NCBI GenBank assembly: GCA_009776995.1
Contig: WRMR01000007.1
Location: forward strand, 1 to 29,013
Reading direction: 5' to 3'
From: Planctomycetaceae bacterium
GTDB taxonomy: Bacteria; Planctomycetota; Planctomycetia; Pirellulales; Thermoguttaceae
Length of the DNA stretch: 29,013 nucleotides
Shown here: positions 8,294 through 16,288 of the stretch, piece after piece
Numbering within the stretch: position 1 is the stretch's first letter
Layout: the number at the start of each line of letters is the position of its first letter
Position numbers and translations under genes: made by a program
Notes under the pieces: generated by a model
Told to the model about the DNA's origin: nothing
The model's database searches: none
Seen by the model: the letters and a program-made list of their open reading frames with translations, nothing else

Positions 8294-9169
8294 TCAATCG
8301 GCTTCGGTCTCGAGAAGCGAGTCCGCGATTTTCCGCAGATTCTTGACGCTGATTCCGACGGCTTCGTCTTCAAAACCCGTCCAATCGCTGTGCGGATGGT
8401 CGATTTCGACGGCAAGAAAACCCTGATAGTGATGCCTGGCCAAAAGTTCCGCAAGACGCTGATTGTCAATCAAACCGAAACCGACGGGAACTCCGGCAAA
8501 GAAAAACCAGTCCGTCGGTTTCGCACAAGGTTCAGCTTTCAAATCCTTGATGTGTGTTGAAAAGACATACGGTGCCAATTTTTCCATTCCGGCAATCGGA
8601 TCGTCCAGAAGCCGGAGGAAATTCCCCGTATCGAAATTGACGCCGAAATTCGGGGAATCGACGCCTTCGATGATTTGCAGGATTTCATCGGCGGTAAAAT
8701 CAATGTGATTTTCTATGGCCAATTTGACGCCGTGATCCTCGGCAATGCCGACCGCTTCCTTGCATTGGGCGATGATTGCCTTCACCTGGGGCGCATGATC
8801 TTCATGCCTGAACTGCAAGCTCGAACCGACGATACGCATGACGTCGGCCCCGATCATCTTTGTACAGGGAATCAGTTTTTTCATTTCCATGAAGGCATCG
8901 GGATTCTTTCCCCGTTCCAGTCCGTCGGGATGCCCCCACGCGAAGACACGGTCGAATCCGCATTCGTCCAATTGCGATTTCAGCTCGCCCAGGTACGAAG
9001 GCTCGAAACTTGGGAAAAAACACGATTCCAGAGAAACCCCGTCCACGTCCAGTTGTTTGGCCCGTTGCAGGAAATCCGTCATCGTCATCGTTTTTTTCGG
9101 AGTGTCCTGGTCGGGATACACCTCGCCGAAAAAACGATGATAGCAATAACTGTCAATACCGATTTTCAT
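8294..9169 (-). CDS. Sugar phosphate isomerase/epimerase (AP-endonuclease-2 TIM barrel)
   Basis: The start is ATG 9169 with AGGAGA upstream; the longer frame to 9265 has no such site and would add a non-family leader. The 291-residue protein follows the xylose-isomerase-like TIM-barrel pattern: MKIGIDSYCYHRFF at the start, LDVDGVSLES, VKLAIENHIDFT (metal-binding Glu), FGVNFDTGNF (metal-binding Asp), YVFSTHIKDL (His) and FLAVEIDHPH (Glu). These are the usual divalent-metal ligands. Family members isomerise, epimerise or dehydrate sugars and inosose derivatives. It lies 31 bases after the fucose-isomerase-like gene, suggesting co-translation. No signal peptide is seen, in contrast to the exported relative at 11540-12481. 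The exact substrate is unknown. Confidence 0.88.
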   Translation of the reverse strand: MKIGIDSYCYHRFFGEVYPDQDTPKKTMTMTDFLQRAKQLDVDGVSLESCFFPSFEPSYLGELKSQLDECGFDRVFAWGHPDGLERGKNPDAFMEMKKLIPCTKMIGADVMRIVGSSLQFRHEDHAPQVKAIIAQCKEAVGIAEDHGVKLAIENHIDFTADEILQIIEGVDSPNFGVNFDTGNFLRLLDDPIAGMEKLAPYVFSTHIKDLKAEPCAKPTDWFFFAGVPVGFGLIDNQRLAELLARHHYQGFLAVEIDHPHSDWTGFEDEAVGISVKNLRKIADSLLETEAD

Positions 9170-9200
9170 ATTCAATTCTCCTGATGATGAAAAAGGGAAG

Positions 9201-10529
9201 TCAGATGACCTCCGTCTGGAAATGAAAAACCCTGGCCAACTGGAGGAGTTGCGGTTTGACGTCACCCTCCATGATCAAGGAATGATGGGAACAAAGCATT
9301 TCCATGACTTTGTGCCCGTCGTTGTAACGGATCAAAGCCCCGTTGAGGACGTCGGAACCCGGATATTTCACATACTGTTCGATCCTGGCCTCAATGATGC
9401 TCAAACGACGAAGATCGGGGTGAATTTTCGCCAGTGTGATAGGACCGCAGGGAATCTCACAATCGACCATGATCGCGTCGTCGTTGACGATTGCCAGCAC
9501 TTTGGGGCGTACGACCCATTTCGTGCAGAACGGCCTGGCGACCAAACCGAAGTAGCCGCAATGGACGCCGAGAGCATGGTTGTCCGGGTCGTCGATTTTG
9601 GGAAACTCGTCGATCCGTTCATGGGCAAGTGCCGCCATACCGACAAGGAATGGATACAAGTTCGTCATCATGATCGGTTTTTGAAGCGACCGGTACAGGA
9701 TAAACGTACTGAGCATCGTGAGCGTGTCTCCCTCACATGCGAAGATGACGCCGTCTTTCTCGAACAGCATGTTCCAGGCAAGACAAGGCGTCGTGTCACA
9801 GTGAAACGACTCGTTCAGGCAGTTGGCACCGATTCCCGCCACGCCGCCGATCTCCGCGATCACGGACTTGGCCGCGATATAAACCTTGGCCGCTTTCAGA
9901 GACTGTTGTTCGGAAACGCCATCGACGGGGACATCCCACGAATCCCAAAGTTGTTTTGCTTCGGCGTCGGAAACCTGCTTGGCATTGTCACAAAGCTCCT
10001 TCCAGCTTCGATAGATCATTTCGATACCAAAGGTTGCCACCATATTTTCGGTGCATTCCTTTTCCCACCAATAGAATTTTTTGAAGATATTGGCCTGCAT
10101 TCCCTCGCCGGGAGAGTCCTGAAACATGAGGAATTTCGCCCCTTGCCGCATCACCTTTTTCGTTGCAATGGCACGGAGGATGGATTTGGCCAATTCGATA
10201 TTGTAGGGAGAAAAAACGTTCAATCCCTTTTCGCGAAGATAAGTCACGATTTCCCAATCCCACATTTCGACCGTTCCGAATCGGGAAGTCAACACAATGA
10301 TGGGCAGTTCGCAACCGATGAGTTTCGCGGATTCACCGTAGATCGCCCCAATCAATTGCGGAAAAACAATGGCGTCTGCCTGGGGAAGATCGGCTCCAAG
10401 CGGAACGGGGTCTGAAAAATCCGCGACATCGCCGTAGATTTCTTTCAAGCGTGTGATTTGTTCCTGGAACTCATTGCGTTCCCTGTCATTGACGCCTGGG
10501 AAATAAAGCGGAAGTAACCTGGCTTTCAT
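9201..10529 (-). CDS. L-fucose/arabinose isomerase-superfamily protein
   Basis: The start is ATG 10529 with GGAG eight bases upstream; an upstream in-frame extension lacks a ribosome binding site. The 442-residue protein begins with an alternating strand/helix domain (RLLPLYFPG, ADAIVFPQLIGAIYG). The C-terminal half shows the fucose-isomerase-like signature: a conserved CNESFHCDTTPCLAWN segment, FACEGDTLTMLSTFIL with the metal-ligand Glu and Asp region, and later GVHCGYFG and CSHHSLIMEGD. Such proteins convert aldoses to ketoses with Mn2+, but many superfamily members are uncharacterised. This one is shorter than E. coli FucI (about 590 residues), so it is a divergent branch. Its place ahead of a TIM-barrel isomerase, an oxidoreductase and an FGGY kinase supports a sugar-to-ketose step. 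Confidence 0.82.
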   Translation of the reverse strand: MKARLLPLYFPGVNDRERNEFQEQITRLKEIYGDVADFSDPVPLGADLPQADAIVFPQLIGAIYGESAKLIGCELPIIVLTSRFGTVEMWDWEIVTYLREKGLNVFSPYNIELAKSILRAIATKKVMRQGAKFLMFQDSPGEGMQANIFKKFYWWEKECTENMVATFGIEMIYRSWKELCDNAKQVSDAEAKQLWDSWDVPVDGVSEQQSLKAAKVYIAAKSVIAEIGGVAGIGANCLNESFHCDTTPCLAWNMLFEKDGVIFACEGDTLTMLSTFILYRSLQKPIMMTNLYPFLVGMAALAHERIDEFPKIDDPDNHALGVHCGYFGLVARPFCTKWVVRPKVLAIVNDDAIMVDCEIPCGPITLAKIHPDLRRLSIIEARIEQYVKYPGSDVLNGALIRYNDGHKVMEMLCSHHSLIMEGDVKPQLLQLARVFHFQTEVI

Positions 10530-10648
10530 TTTTGGTTCTCCAAGTCTTTGATTGCATTTGTGCCCCAACGTTTTTCGTTGAAACCATGATACACGACTGC
10601 CACATAAAATTCAACACGGAAACGCTCTCGCAACACACGGCACCGGAA

Positions 10649-11434
10649 TCACTTATTGTCCGTGAGGGTCTTTCTCTGTGACGCAAGCCATTGAATCCCC
10701 TGTTGGAGTAATTTCTGATAACTGGGATTCTCATACGTGTTTTTGTCGTGGCCAAGCAAGAGTGTAAAAACAGCACCTTCACCATAACGATCCACCCAGG
10801 CCACTTTGGGTGACGCTTCGGGGTTGCTCGTCGACAAAAGGACGTGCACGTCGGAGCGGATATAGATGTCCTGATAAGCTTCGTCCACAACGGTAAAGGA
10901 GTCAATGCCTTGGGTAATGGGATGATTTTTGTCGGCGACGTCGATGACAAGACTGACATTCCCCTTTCCCGAAGATACTTTCCATTCTTTGCCGTCAATT
11001 TCGGCAGGTTTGTACAGCCAGGTCCCCCCCGCGATCTTCCGGTATTCCGCCCAGTTCGGATAAGCACAAAAACTGTGGTGCAAGACGAGGAGCGGCATCC
11101 CCGCCTTGATGAGTCGCGCATAATTCTCCATCTGTTCTTCCGTGACAGGGAATTGATTCATGTCGTAAGTCAACAGGACGTCGTACTCCTTCTCCAAACC
11201 CGGAGCAAGCCGATCCATGTCCGCAGGCAAACTGATCTTATCGTAATGTATCCCCGGCATCTGATCAAAGATGCCGTAAAAAGTTTTTTCGTCGAAGCCA
11301 TGACCTCCCGTGACGATGAGAATGTTCAGTGTTTTTTCTTCCTCGGCGAAAGCACGGTACGGAACCATGTGCGCAGACGACAACAATGCTGCGGCAAAGG
11401 CCAGGAGGATTGAGTTGTAATGAAAACGAGTCAT
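10649..11434 (-). CDS. Secreted ThuA-like domain protein
   Basis: The start is ATG 11434, six bases after AAGGAGA. The 261-residue product has a cleavable-looking signal peptide ending near AFA-EEE, then a class-I-glutamine-amidotransferase-like ThuA domain: NILIVTGGHGFD, YDVLLTYDMNQFP, MPLLVLHHSFCAYPNW, HPITQGIDSF, KVAWVDRYGEGAVF and LLGHDKNTY. ThuA proteins act with sugar dehydrogenases in trehalose or glucoside utilisation, probably on 3-keto-sugars, though the reaction is not settled. The signal peptide places it in the periplasm. It lies between the exported TIM-barrel protein and the fucose-isomerase-like gene, all on one strand with gaps of about 105 and 119 bases. Confidence 0.9.
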   Translation of the reverse strand: MTRFHYNSILLAFAAALLSSAHMVPYRAFAEEEKTLNILIVTGGHGFDEKTFYGIFDQMPGIHYDKISLPADMDRLAPGLEKEYDVLLTYDMNQFPVTEEQMENYARLIKAGMPLLVLHHSFCAYPNWAEYRKIAGGTWLYKPAEIDGKEWKVSSGKGNVSLVIDVADKNHPITQGIDSFTVVDEAYQDIYIRSDVHVLLSTSNPEASPKVAWVDRYGEGAVFTLLLGHDKNTYENPSYQKLLQQGIQWLASQRKTLTDNK

Positions 11435-11539
11435 CAAAGTTCTCCTTGTGAGTTGTGACGCCCCGCCGGAAACGGTCGGAGCAGGATCATTTTTGCGGAA
11501 AAGTGAAAGTTTGTGCAGGACGCGGTACGGTGCCGGCCG

Positions 11540-12481
11540 TCATTTGAGTGATTCAAACGCAATGCCGTTTTCCTCGCCAACCTTGAAAAGATGTTGTTTG
11601 CAACGGTCGTAATCTTCGGCGTTCGCCATGTGTTCGATCATCAGCGGCACGTCGTTCGGCAACGAGACCATTCGTTTGAGGTACGTGGCGAAGTCGATTT
11701 CCCCTTCGCCAATGACACACTCGACGAAATGGATGTTCGCTGCCGGCACCCATTTGAGGTCTTTGGCGTGGGCACTGAGAACCAGGGGGCCGAGCTTGTC
11801 GAAGGTCTCGTGAATCAGACGGCCGTTGTTCCAGAACTTGTCCGGCGCGTTGATCATATTGGCGATGTCAATATGCACGCCGAACATCGGGCGGTCGATG
11901 GCCTTGATAAGCCGCAGGTAACTGTCCGGCGAGTCGGGAAGCATCCAGCCCATCATTTCGTAGGCGAATTTCGCCCGTTTCGGCTTCACGGCGTCAATGA
12001 TTTTCCGTGTGTTTTCGACGGCGAGATCAAAATACTCATCGCTGACGTTCTTCGGATGAGGTCCATCCCAGCGATCCTTGTTGAAACTTCCGGCAATGTT
12101 GACACAACAACGGGCGTCCAGTTCGTCGGCCAGGGCAAGGCCATCGGTCACGGATTGCAGGTTTTTCGCACGTTTTTCCGGGTCGGCATCCATCAGGTTG
12201 TTCCAGCGACCAACCTCTGCGATCACGAGGTTCCGTTTCCTGACCGCGTTGACAATAGCGTTGATTCGCTCCTTGTCGTCGAGTGCCGCTCCGGGTGCAT
12301 ACACGGCACGATAGCGGAGTTCAACGGCCCGTTGCGCCCAGGCTTCGGGATCAGCGTCGGAAATAAAGAGCGGTCCGCCCAACCGCAAGGGACGCTTTGT
12401 CTCTTCAGCGAAAATTCGCGGTGTCAGTGTTCCCAATGCGGCTCCAAGAGCCAATGTTTTCAATGCAGTACGACGTTTCAT
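11540..12481 (-). CDS. Exported sugar isomerase/epimerase-like TIM barrel
   Basis: The start is ATG 12481, preceded by AAAGGTGA. The 313-residue protein opens with a Tat-like signal (MKRRTALKTLALGAALG...FA). A TIM barrel of the sugar-phosphate-isomerase/epimerase superfamily follows. Visible barrel elements include RLGGPLFISD, NLVIAEVGRW, FAYEMMGWM (Glu), FGVHIDIANMI (Asp), LVLSAHAKDLKW (His), VIGEGEIDF and PLMIEHM (Glu). Retention of these metal ligands argues for a working enzyme. An exported location means a free sugar or glycoside rather than a sugar phosphate is the likely substrate (inference). With the secreted ThuA-like protein next to it, the pair may process oxidised glycosides in the periplasm. 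Confidence 0.87.
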   Translation of the reverse strand: MKRRTALKTLALGAALGTLTPRIFAEETKRPLRLGGPLFISDADPEAWAQRAVELRYRAVYAPGAALDDKERINAIVNAVRKRNLVIAEVGRWNNLMDADPEKRAKNLQSVTDGLALADELDARCCVNIAGSFNKDRWDGPHPKNVSDEYFDLAVENTRKIIDAVKPKRAKFAYEMMGWMLPDSPDSYLRLIKAIDRPMFGVHIDIANMINAPDKFWNNGRLIHETFDKLGPLVLSAHAKDLKWVPAANIHFVECVIGEGEIDFATYLKRMVSLPNDVPLMIEHMANAEDYDRCKQHLFKVGEENGIAFESLK

Positions 12482-12578
12482 GGAATCACCTTTCAAGTTA
12501 AGGATTCATCTCAGGTTGGAGTGATCAGAAATGGGTATGTTCCCGGTCGTTGCAGACGCGATGATTCCAAGTACGCTG

Positions 12579-13703
12579 TTACAAAGTGTTGGAACGAAAC
12601 TCCGGGGGATATTCCGGCACTCCGGTAAATTTTGGGGAAACGATTTCGCGGATTGAGCCATCTGGCCGGATCATCAAAAACATCACTGCCCAGTTGTGCC
12701 GTATGGCAAGCTCAAGCCCCTTTTCGGGACCGAGAACAAACAGGGACGTTGCGAGAGCATCCGCTTTCGCGCAGGACGAATCGACGACGGACACCGACCC
12801 CAGCCGTTCCCCACCGGATTGGGTGCCGGTAACGTCCGCAAAATCCTTCGGGCGGCCGACTTGGGGATCAATAATGTGCGAAAAACGCTTGCCGTCAACG
12901 ACCCGGAAGTTTTCACACCCCCCGCTCGTTGCCAACGCCAGGTCGGTCAACAAGTATTTTTTGTGGATGCTCATGCTCTGCTCCTGCGGCTTTTGAACAC
13001 CGATCACCCATCGTTGTTCCTTGGCGTCCCGGTCGATCCCCTTGTGGCCGAAGACACGGGTTTCGCCGCCGATTTCGATCAGGAAGCCAAACAACTGACG
13101 ATTTTCGACCGCCTGCGTTTTCAGGTATTCCGCTGCTTCGTCCACACCGAATCCTTTGGCGATGGCAGCCAAATCAACGCACAATTCGGGAATATCCTTC
13201 TTCAAGGCGGGCGATTCCAAGCGAACCTGCAAATGCTCAAAGCCGACTTGTTTCCGCAGTTCGTCGAGTTCCGTCTGCGTCGGTAATTCCGATGTGGTCA
13301 GGGCGTCCGCGCCCATGTGTTGCGGGCCGAATTTCCAACGTTGCACAAGCGGTGCCACCGTCACGTCGAACACACCTTCCGTTTGACGCGATATTTCCAA
13401 AGCAAGGGACACCACTTTTGCCGTTTGCATCGACACCGGGAACCAGTCGGTTGACTCGGACACATTGAAACGGCGGATTTCGGAATCGGCACGATACGTT
13501 GACATCAACCGATCGACCTCGTCAAATCGATCTTGAGCGGCATCCAGCAGTGTCGTGATTTGCCGGGCGTCAAGGTCGGATGCGAGCGCCAGCCTGAACG
13601 ACGTTCCCATGGTCATGCCGGTTCGTGCGCGGATACCATCCCGGAAAGCCGGGAGCGACTCCTCACTCAAATCTTTTTCATTGTTACCAGCGTCAACTTT
13701 CAC
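12579..13703 (-). CDS. apbE: FAD:protein FMN transferase (ApbE family)
   Basis: A GTG start at 13703 is chosen because GGAGGA lies eight bases upstream and a stop is a few codons further back. The 374-residue protein has the ApbE hallmarks: GMTMGTSFRL near the start, DRLMSTYRADSEI, CVDLAAIAKGFGVD, IEIGGETRVFG, ALATSGGCENFR, HIIDPQVGRP, and the metal-site DALATSLFVLG near the C-terminus. ApbE covalently attaches FMN to threonine in Nqr/Rnf subunits and secreted FMN-binding proteins. No target with such a site is visible in the window. Unusually, no lipoprotein or signal peptide is encoded ahead of the domain, although ApbE is often exported. It is the first gene of the minus-strand block, with a good promoter upstream. 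Confidence 0.93.
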   Translation of the reverse strand: MKVDAGNNEKDLSEESLPAFRDGIRARTGMTMGTSFRLALASDLDARQITTLLDAAQDRFDEVDRLMSTYRADSEIRRFNVSESTDWFPVSMQTAKVVSLALEISRQTEGVFDVTVAPLVQRWKFGPQHMGADALTTSELPTQTELDELRKQVGFEHLQVRLESPALKKDIPELCVDLAAIAKGFGVDEAAEYLKTQAVENRQLFGFLIEIGGETRVFGHKGIDRDAKEQRWVIGVQKPQEQSMSIHKKYLLTDLALATSGGCENFRVVDGKRFSHIIDPQVGRPKDFADVTGTQSGGERLGSVSVVDSSCAKADALATSLFVLGPEKGLELAIRHNWAVMFLMIRPDGSIREIVSPKFTGVPEYPPEFRSNTL

Positions 13704-13787
13704 GGCGAAAATCCTCCGGCTTCGTCAACGGGAGCGGCACTTGCCATTTTCGCACACGGCAAAACACGCACGTCCACAATTTTCTGT

Positions 13788-13816
13788 AATTTAACCAAAT
13801 CAATATCAATTGTCAA
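13788..13816 (-). promoter_or_regulatory. Sigma70-like promoter ahead of apbE and the minus-strand block
   Basis: On the minus strand TTGACA (13816-13811) and TAAATT (13793-13788) are separated by exactly 17 bases. Transcription would start near 13780, giving a leader of roughly 75 bases to the GTG start of apbE. Confidence 0.55.
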
Positions 13817-14241
13817 GAGAATTTTTATTATTTTTCACTGTTTATTGGTTTTATACCGTACAACGCCATGGACTTTGTCTTGATCTCTGTGAACTTTGTG
13901 CATTCCTTTGTGTTGAAATCTTTTAACACAAAGGCCACAAAATGAATACCAGTCCAATGGCGTTCGACAGTATATTCATCATCATATTCATCGAAAGAAA
14001 GGTTGTTTTGGGGAGTTGGTTGAGCAGTTTCCTTGCCAAAATCTTAGAAAACAAGAGAGCTTAGGTAAAATGAAAAAAAAGCGACGGGGAATACTAAAAT
14101 CGTAAATCTGTTACAAAATCAAAAAACAGGTAAAACACGCCGGAAAATTATTTTGCACACAATTCGTTTGCTATTTGTGTCCCAAGAAATCGAGTAAAAA
14201 CAAAAAACAATAAAACTTCACAATAAAACAACAAAACCCAC
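13817..14241. other. AT-rich spacer between divergent promoters
   Basis: This stretch of about 425 bases separates the two divergent promoters. It contains a perfect 10-bp inverted repeat at 13905-13934. A short open frame of 40 codons at 13942-14064 (plus strand) has only a weak AAGG upstream and no recognisable family; I regard it as chance. Many A and T runs follow (14065-14240). No gene is called. Confidence 0.45.
13905..13934. repeat. Perfect 10-bp inverted repeat in the divergent spacer
   Basis: CCTTTGTGTT (13905-13914) is repeated in reverse complement as AACACAAAGG (13925-13934) around a 10-base AT-rich centre. Its location between divergent promoters makes an operator possible. The surrounding CTTTGTG wording, however, resembles dispersed low-complexity repeats elsewhere in the window. 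Confidence 0.4.
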
Positions 14242-14270
14242 TTGACAATTCATCTCGCCCCGACTACAAT
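14242..14270 (+). promoter_or_regulatory. Near-consensus sigma70-like promoter
   Basis: TTGACA (14242-14247) and TACAAT (14265-14270) are separated by exactly 17 bases. Only one base departs from the bacterial consensus. The predicted start near 14277 leaves a leader of about 97 bases before ATG 14374. This also argues against any coding start upstream of that ATG. Confidence 0.75.
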
Positions 14271-14373
14271 CGAAGGGAACAAAGTGAGAGTGTGCATCTT
14301 TGCGACTTTGCAACGTGTGCAAATGTTGAGCGGCACTCTCGTTGATGAATTTATCAGGACCACAGGATTTCCC

Positions 14374-15405
14374 ATGACAGAAAAAAATGAAACGGTACAG
14401 GATGGTCATTGTCCACAGAACCCGCAACGACGCCAGTTGTTGAAGGCTGCCGCGATGGGAGCCGTTGGGCTGGTCGGCACGTCCCTGCTCAGCAGCGAGG
14501 AAAGAATTCTCCTCGCCCGCATGCAGGAGGAACAAGAAGGCACGGAAGCGGCGGATGGCGTTTCCAGTGCCACGCGCAGGAACACCAATTGGGCCAAACT
14601 CGAAGACCTGAAAGAGAAGCCGCCCAAAGTCAAAATCGGCGATATGAAGGTCAGCCGGATTATTCTCGGCGGCAATCTTTTCGGCGGCTGGGCCCATGCC
14701 CGCGATTTGCTGTACGTGTCCGAACTTGTGACCGCATACAATACGCCCGACAAGATTCAGGCCACGTTTCAGTTGGCCCAGGCCTGTGGAATCAATGCGT
14801 TTTTGTCGCATTATTCTCATTTTGCGATGATTAACCGCTACTGGGAAAAGGGCGGGGACATGCACTTCTTTGCCGACTGCCGCAGCCCGGAAGAAACAAA
14901 AATCTCCATGGATCAGGGAGCCAGTGCCTGTTATATCAACGGCGAAAAAACCGACGCGCTTGTTGCTGCCGGACAATTCGATGTTCTCGAAGCTCACCTT
15001 GAGCAGGTGCGCAAGGAGGGCGTCACCGCAGGACTGGGGGCCCATCGTCTGATTACTGTCCAAAAGGTCATGGAACGTGGAATCACGCCCGAATTCTGGA
15101 TGAAAACGTTCCACCATACGAATTATTGGTCGGCACAACACCAACGAGAACATGACAGCATTTTCTGCCGGGAACCGGACGAGACCAGGGAATATATGAA
15201 AACGCTGGATATTCCGTGGATTGCGTTCAAAACCCTCGCGGCCGGAGCGATTCGTCCGCCCGAAGCGTTCCGGTTTGCCTTCGAGGGAGGTGCCGACGTC
15301 ATCTGTGTCGGCATGTACGATTGGCAGGTGGTGGACGATGTGAACGTCGCTGTGAGCATTCTCAACGACAAGGATGCCCTGAAACGCGAGCGACGCTGGA
15401 CTTGA
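14374..15405 (+). CDS. Tat-exported TIM-barrel protein, paralogue of 727-1770
   Basis: ATG 14374 is chosen because the strong promoter at 14242-14270 lies in the longer frame and AGGA precedes this ATG. The 343-residue protein has a twin-arginine signal (RR at 19-20, then LLKAAAMGAVGLVG). Its mature domain matches the first Tat protein almost throughout: SRIILGGNLFGGWAHARDLL, ACGINAFLSHYSH, GASACYINGE, EFWMKTFHH, FCREPDET, LAAGAI and GGADVICVGMYDW. The start resembles the first strand of aldo/keto reductases, but I cannot confirm a catalytic Asp-Tyr-Lys-His set by eye. Function is unassigned; being exported it acts in the periplasm. The gene has its own strong promoter and is followed after 47 bases by a MITE-like element. 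Confidence 0.87.
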   Translation: MTEKNETVQDGHCPQNPQRRQLLKAAAMGAVGLVGTSLLSSEERILLARMQEEQEGTEAADGVSSATRRNTNWAKLEDLKEKPPKVKIGDMKVSRIILGGNLFGGWAHARDLLYVSELVTAYNTPDKIQATFQLAQACGINAFLSHYSHFAMINRYWEKGGDMHFFADCRSPEETKISMDQGASACYINGEKTDALVAAGQFDVLEAHLEQVRKEGVTAGLGAHRLITVQKVMERGITPEFWMKTFHHTNYWSAQHQREHDSIFCREPDETREYMKTLDIPWIAFKTLAAGAIRPPEAFRFAFEGGADVICVGMYDWQVVDDVNVAVSILNDKDALKRERRWT

Positions 15406-15452
15406 AAGAGAGAGGCCGTGAATTTGGTTCAGTCCGCTTTTATGCCACATTA

Positions 15453-15574
15453 AGGAGCCACGCAATCATCACGTGAACATTTCCATCAGAGCCGCGAGAG
15501 TGATCGAGCGGAATGACCGTTCCGTGACCGTCGCGGCTCTGATGAATCGAACAACTGATTTCTGCGCGAGTCCC
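15453..15574 (+). repeat. MITE-like palindromic element, copy 2
   Basis: 122 bp, same orientation as copy 1. The left end is AGGAGCCACGCAA (15453-15465) and the right end CTGCGCGAGTCCC (15562-15574). The central hairpin runs from ATCAGAGCCGCGAGAG to GTCGCGGCTCTGAT. Its central ~70 bases differ from copy 3 at only about five positions by hand alignment. It ends just upstream of the lipoprotein's ribosome binding site. Confidence 0.8.
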
Positions 15575-15596
15575 AAGAAAGAAAGGTTGATATCCC

Positions 15597-16046
15597 ATGA
15601 ATAAACTCAAAGTTGTGTCTGTGCTGTTTGTTTTAGCTCTGGTGGCCGGTTGCGGGAAGGGGCATGTCCCGTTGCAGGGGAAGGTCACTTTTTCCGATGA
15701 CGGTTCGCCGCTGACCACGGGGAATGTGAATTTTGTCAACGGGTCGTTCCAGTCACGAGCACCGCTTCAACCGGATGGAACCTATACAGTCGGGACTTAT
15801 AAAGCCTCCGACGGGTTGCCGCCGGGGAAATACAGCGTTTACGTTACCGGTGCGGTGAAAGTGATTGGGGAAGCGAAGCTCAGCGGCGACATTGGCCCGA
15901 CGGGCGAAGTGACAGGAGGCGGAATGCCGATCACCGAGCCGCTCATTGCTCCCAAATTTTCGTCTGCCAATAATTCCGGTTTGGAATTTGAGGCAGGATC
16001 GGCCAAAACGTTCGATTTCAAAGTCGATCGTTATGTCAAAAGATGA
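15597..16046 (+). CDS. Small secreted lipoprotein, transthyretin-like fold
   Basis: The 149-residue protein has a classic lipoprotein signal: MNKLKVVSVLFVLALVAGC, with lipobox LVAGC and acylated Cys19. The mature part looks like a single beta-sandwich: GKVTFSDDGSPLTTGNVNF, LQPDGTYTVGTY, then LPPGKYSVYVTGA. This is the pattern of carboxypeptidase-regulatory/transthyretin-like domains, which planctomycetes often encode beside DUF1559 proteins. It is likely anchored at the cell envelope; no catalytic residues are seen. AAAGG lies ten bases before the ATG. The gene is followed by a DUF1559 gene on the same strand after a 242-base gap, and the pair is bracketed by inverted MITE-like elements. Confidence 0.85.
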   Translation: MNKLKVVSVLFVLALVAGCGKGHVPLQGKVTFSDDGSPLTTGNVNFVNGSFQSRAPLQPDGTYTVGTYKASDGLPPGKYSVYVTGAVKVIGEAKLSGDIGPTGEVTGGGMPITEPLIAPKFSSANNSGLEFEAGSAKTFDFKVDRYVKR

Positions 16047-16114
16047 GATGGAATATTTGTGTTTGTTTGTCACTATTCAGCGGAATTTTGGGTTTGAGGT
16101 AGCGAGAATGTCTT

Positions 16115-16132
16115 GCAATCCGTCAGGATTGC
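16115..16132. repeat. Short hairpin downstream of the lipoprotein gene
   Basis: GCAATCC (16115-16121) and GGATTGC (16126-16132) form a 7-bp stem with a 4-base loop. No T-run follows, so termination is doubtful. Confidence 0.35.
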
Positions 16133-16225
16133 GTTGCTCGGTAGAAAACTAAATGTCATCACCCATGTTACTGCATTCCGTTGAATAGCACGTTACGTTT
16201 GTTTCGATTTTCAGACTGTTCTTTA

Positions 16226-16246
16226 CATGAAAAAATTTTTTCCATG
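16226..16246. repeat. A/T palindrome ahead of the DUF1559 gene
   Basis: CATG, a run of A, a run of T, and CATG form a near-perfect palindrome about 43 bases before the DUF1559 start. It could be a weak terminator or a protein-binding site. Confidence 0.3.
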
Positions 16247-16288
16247 AATTGAATCGTCATATCCACTTTTTGATACGAAAGGTATCCC

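Noticed and set aside
9222..10415. Long plus-strand open frame (397 codons) antisense to the fucose-isomerase-like gene
   Set aside because: Mirror of a supported gene; composition is shadow-like, rich in R, H, F and D without a fold pattern.
13942..14064. 40-codon plus-strand frame in the divergent spacer
   Set aside because: Only a weak AAGG precedes it, composition follows the AT-rich background, and no family is recognisable.
14218..15465. Long minus-strand open frame (415 codons) over the second Tat protein gene
   Set aside because: It is exactly antisense to a gene with clear family blocks, a Tat signal and a strong promoter; the translated text shows no recognisable motif.
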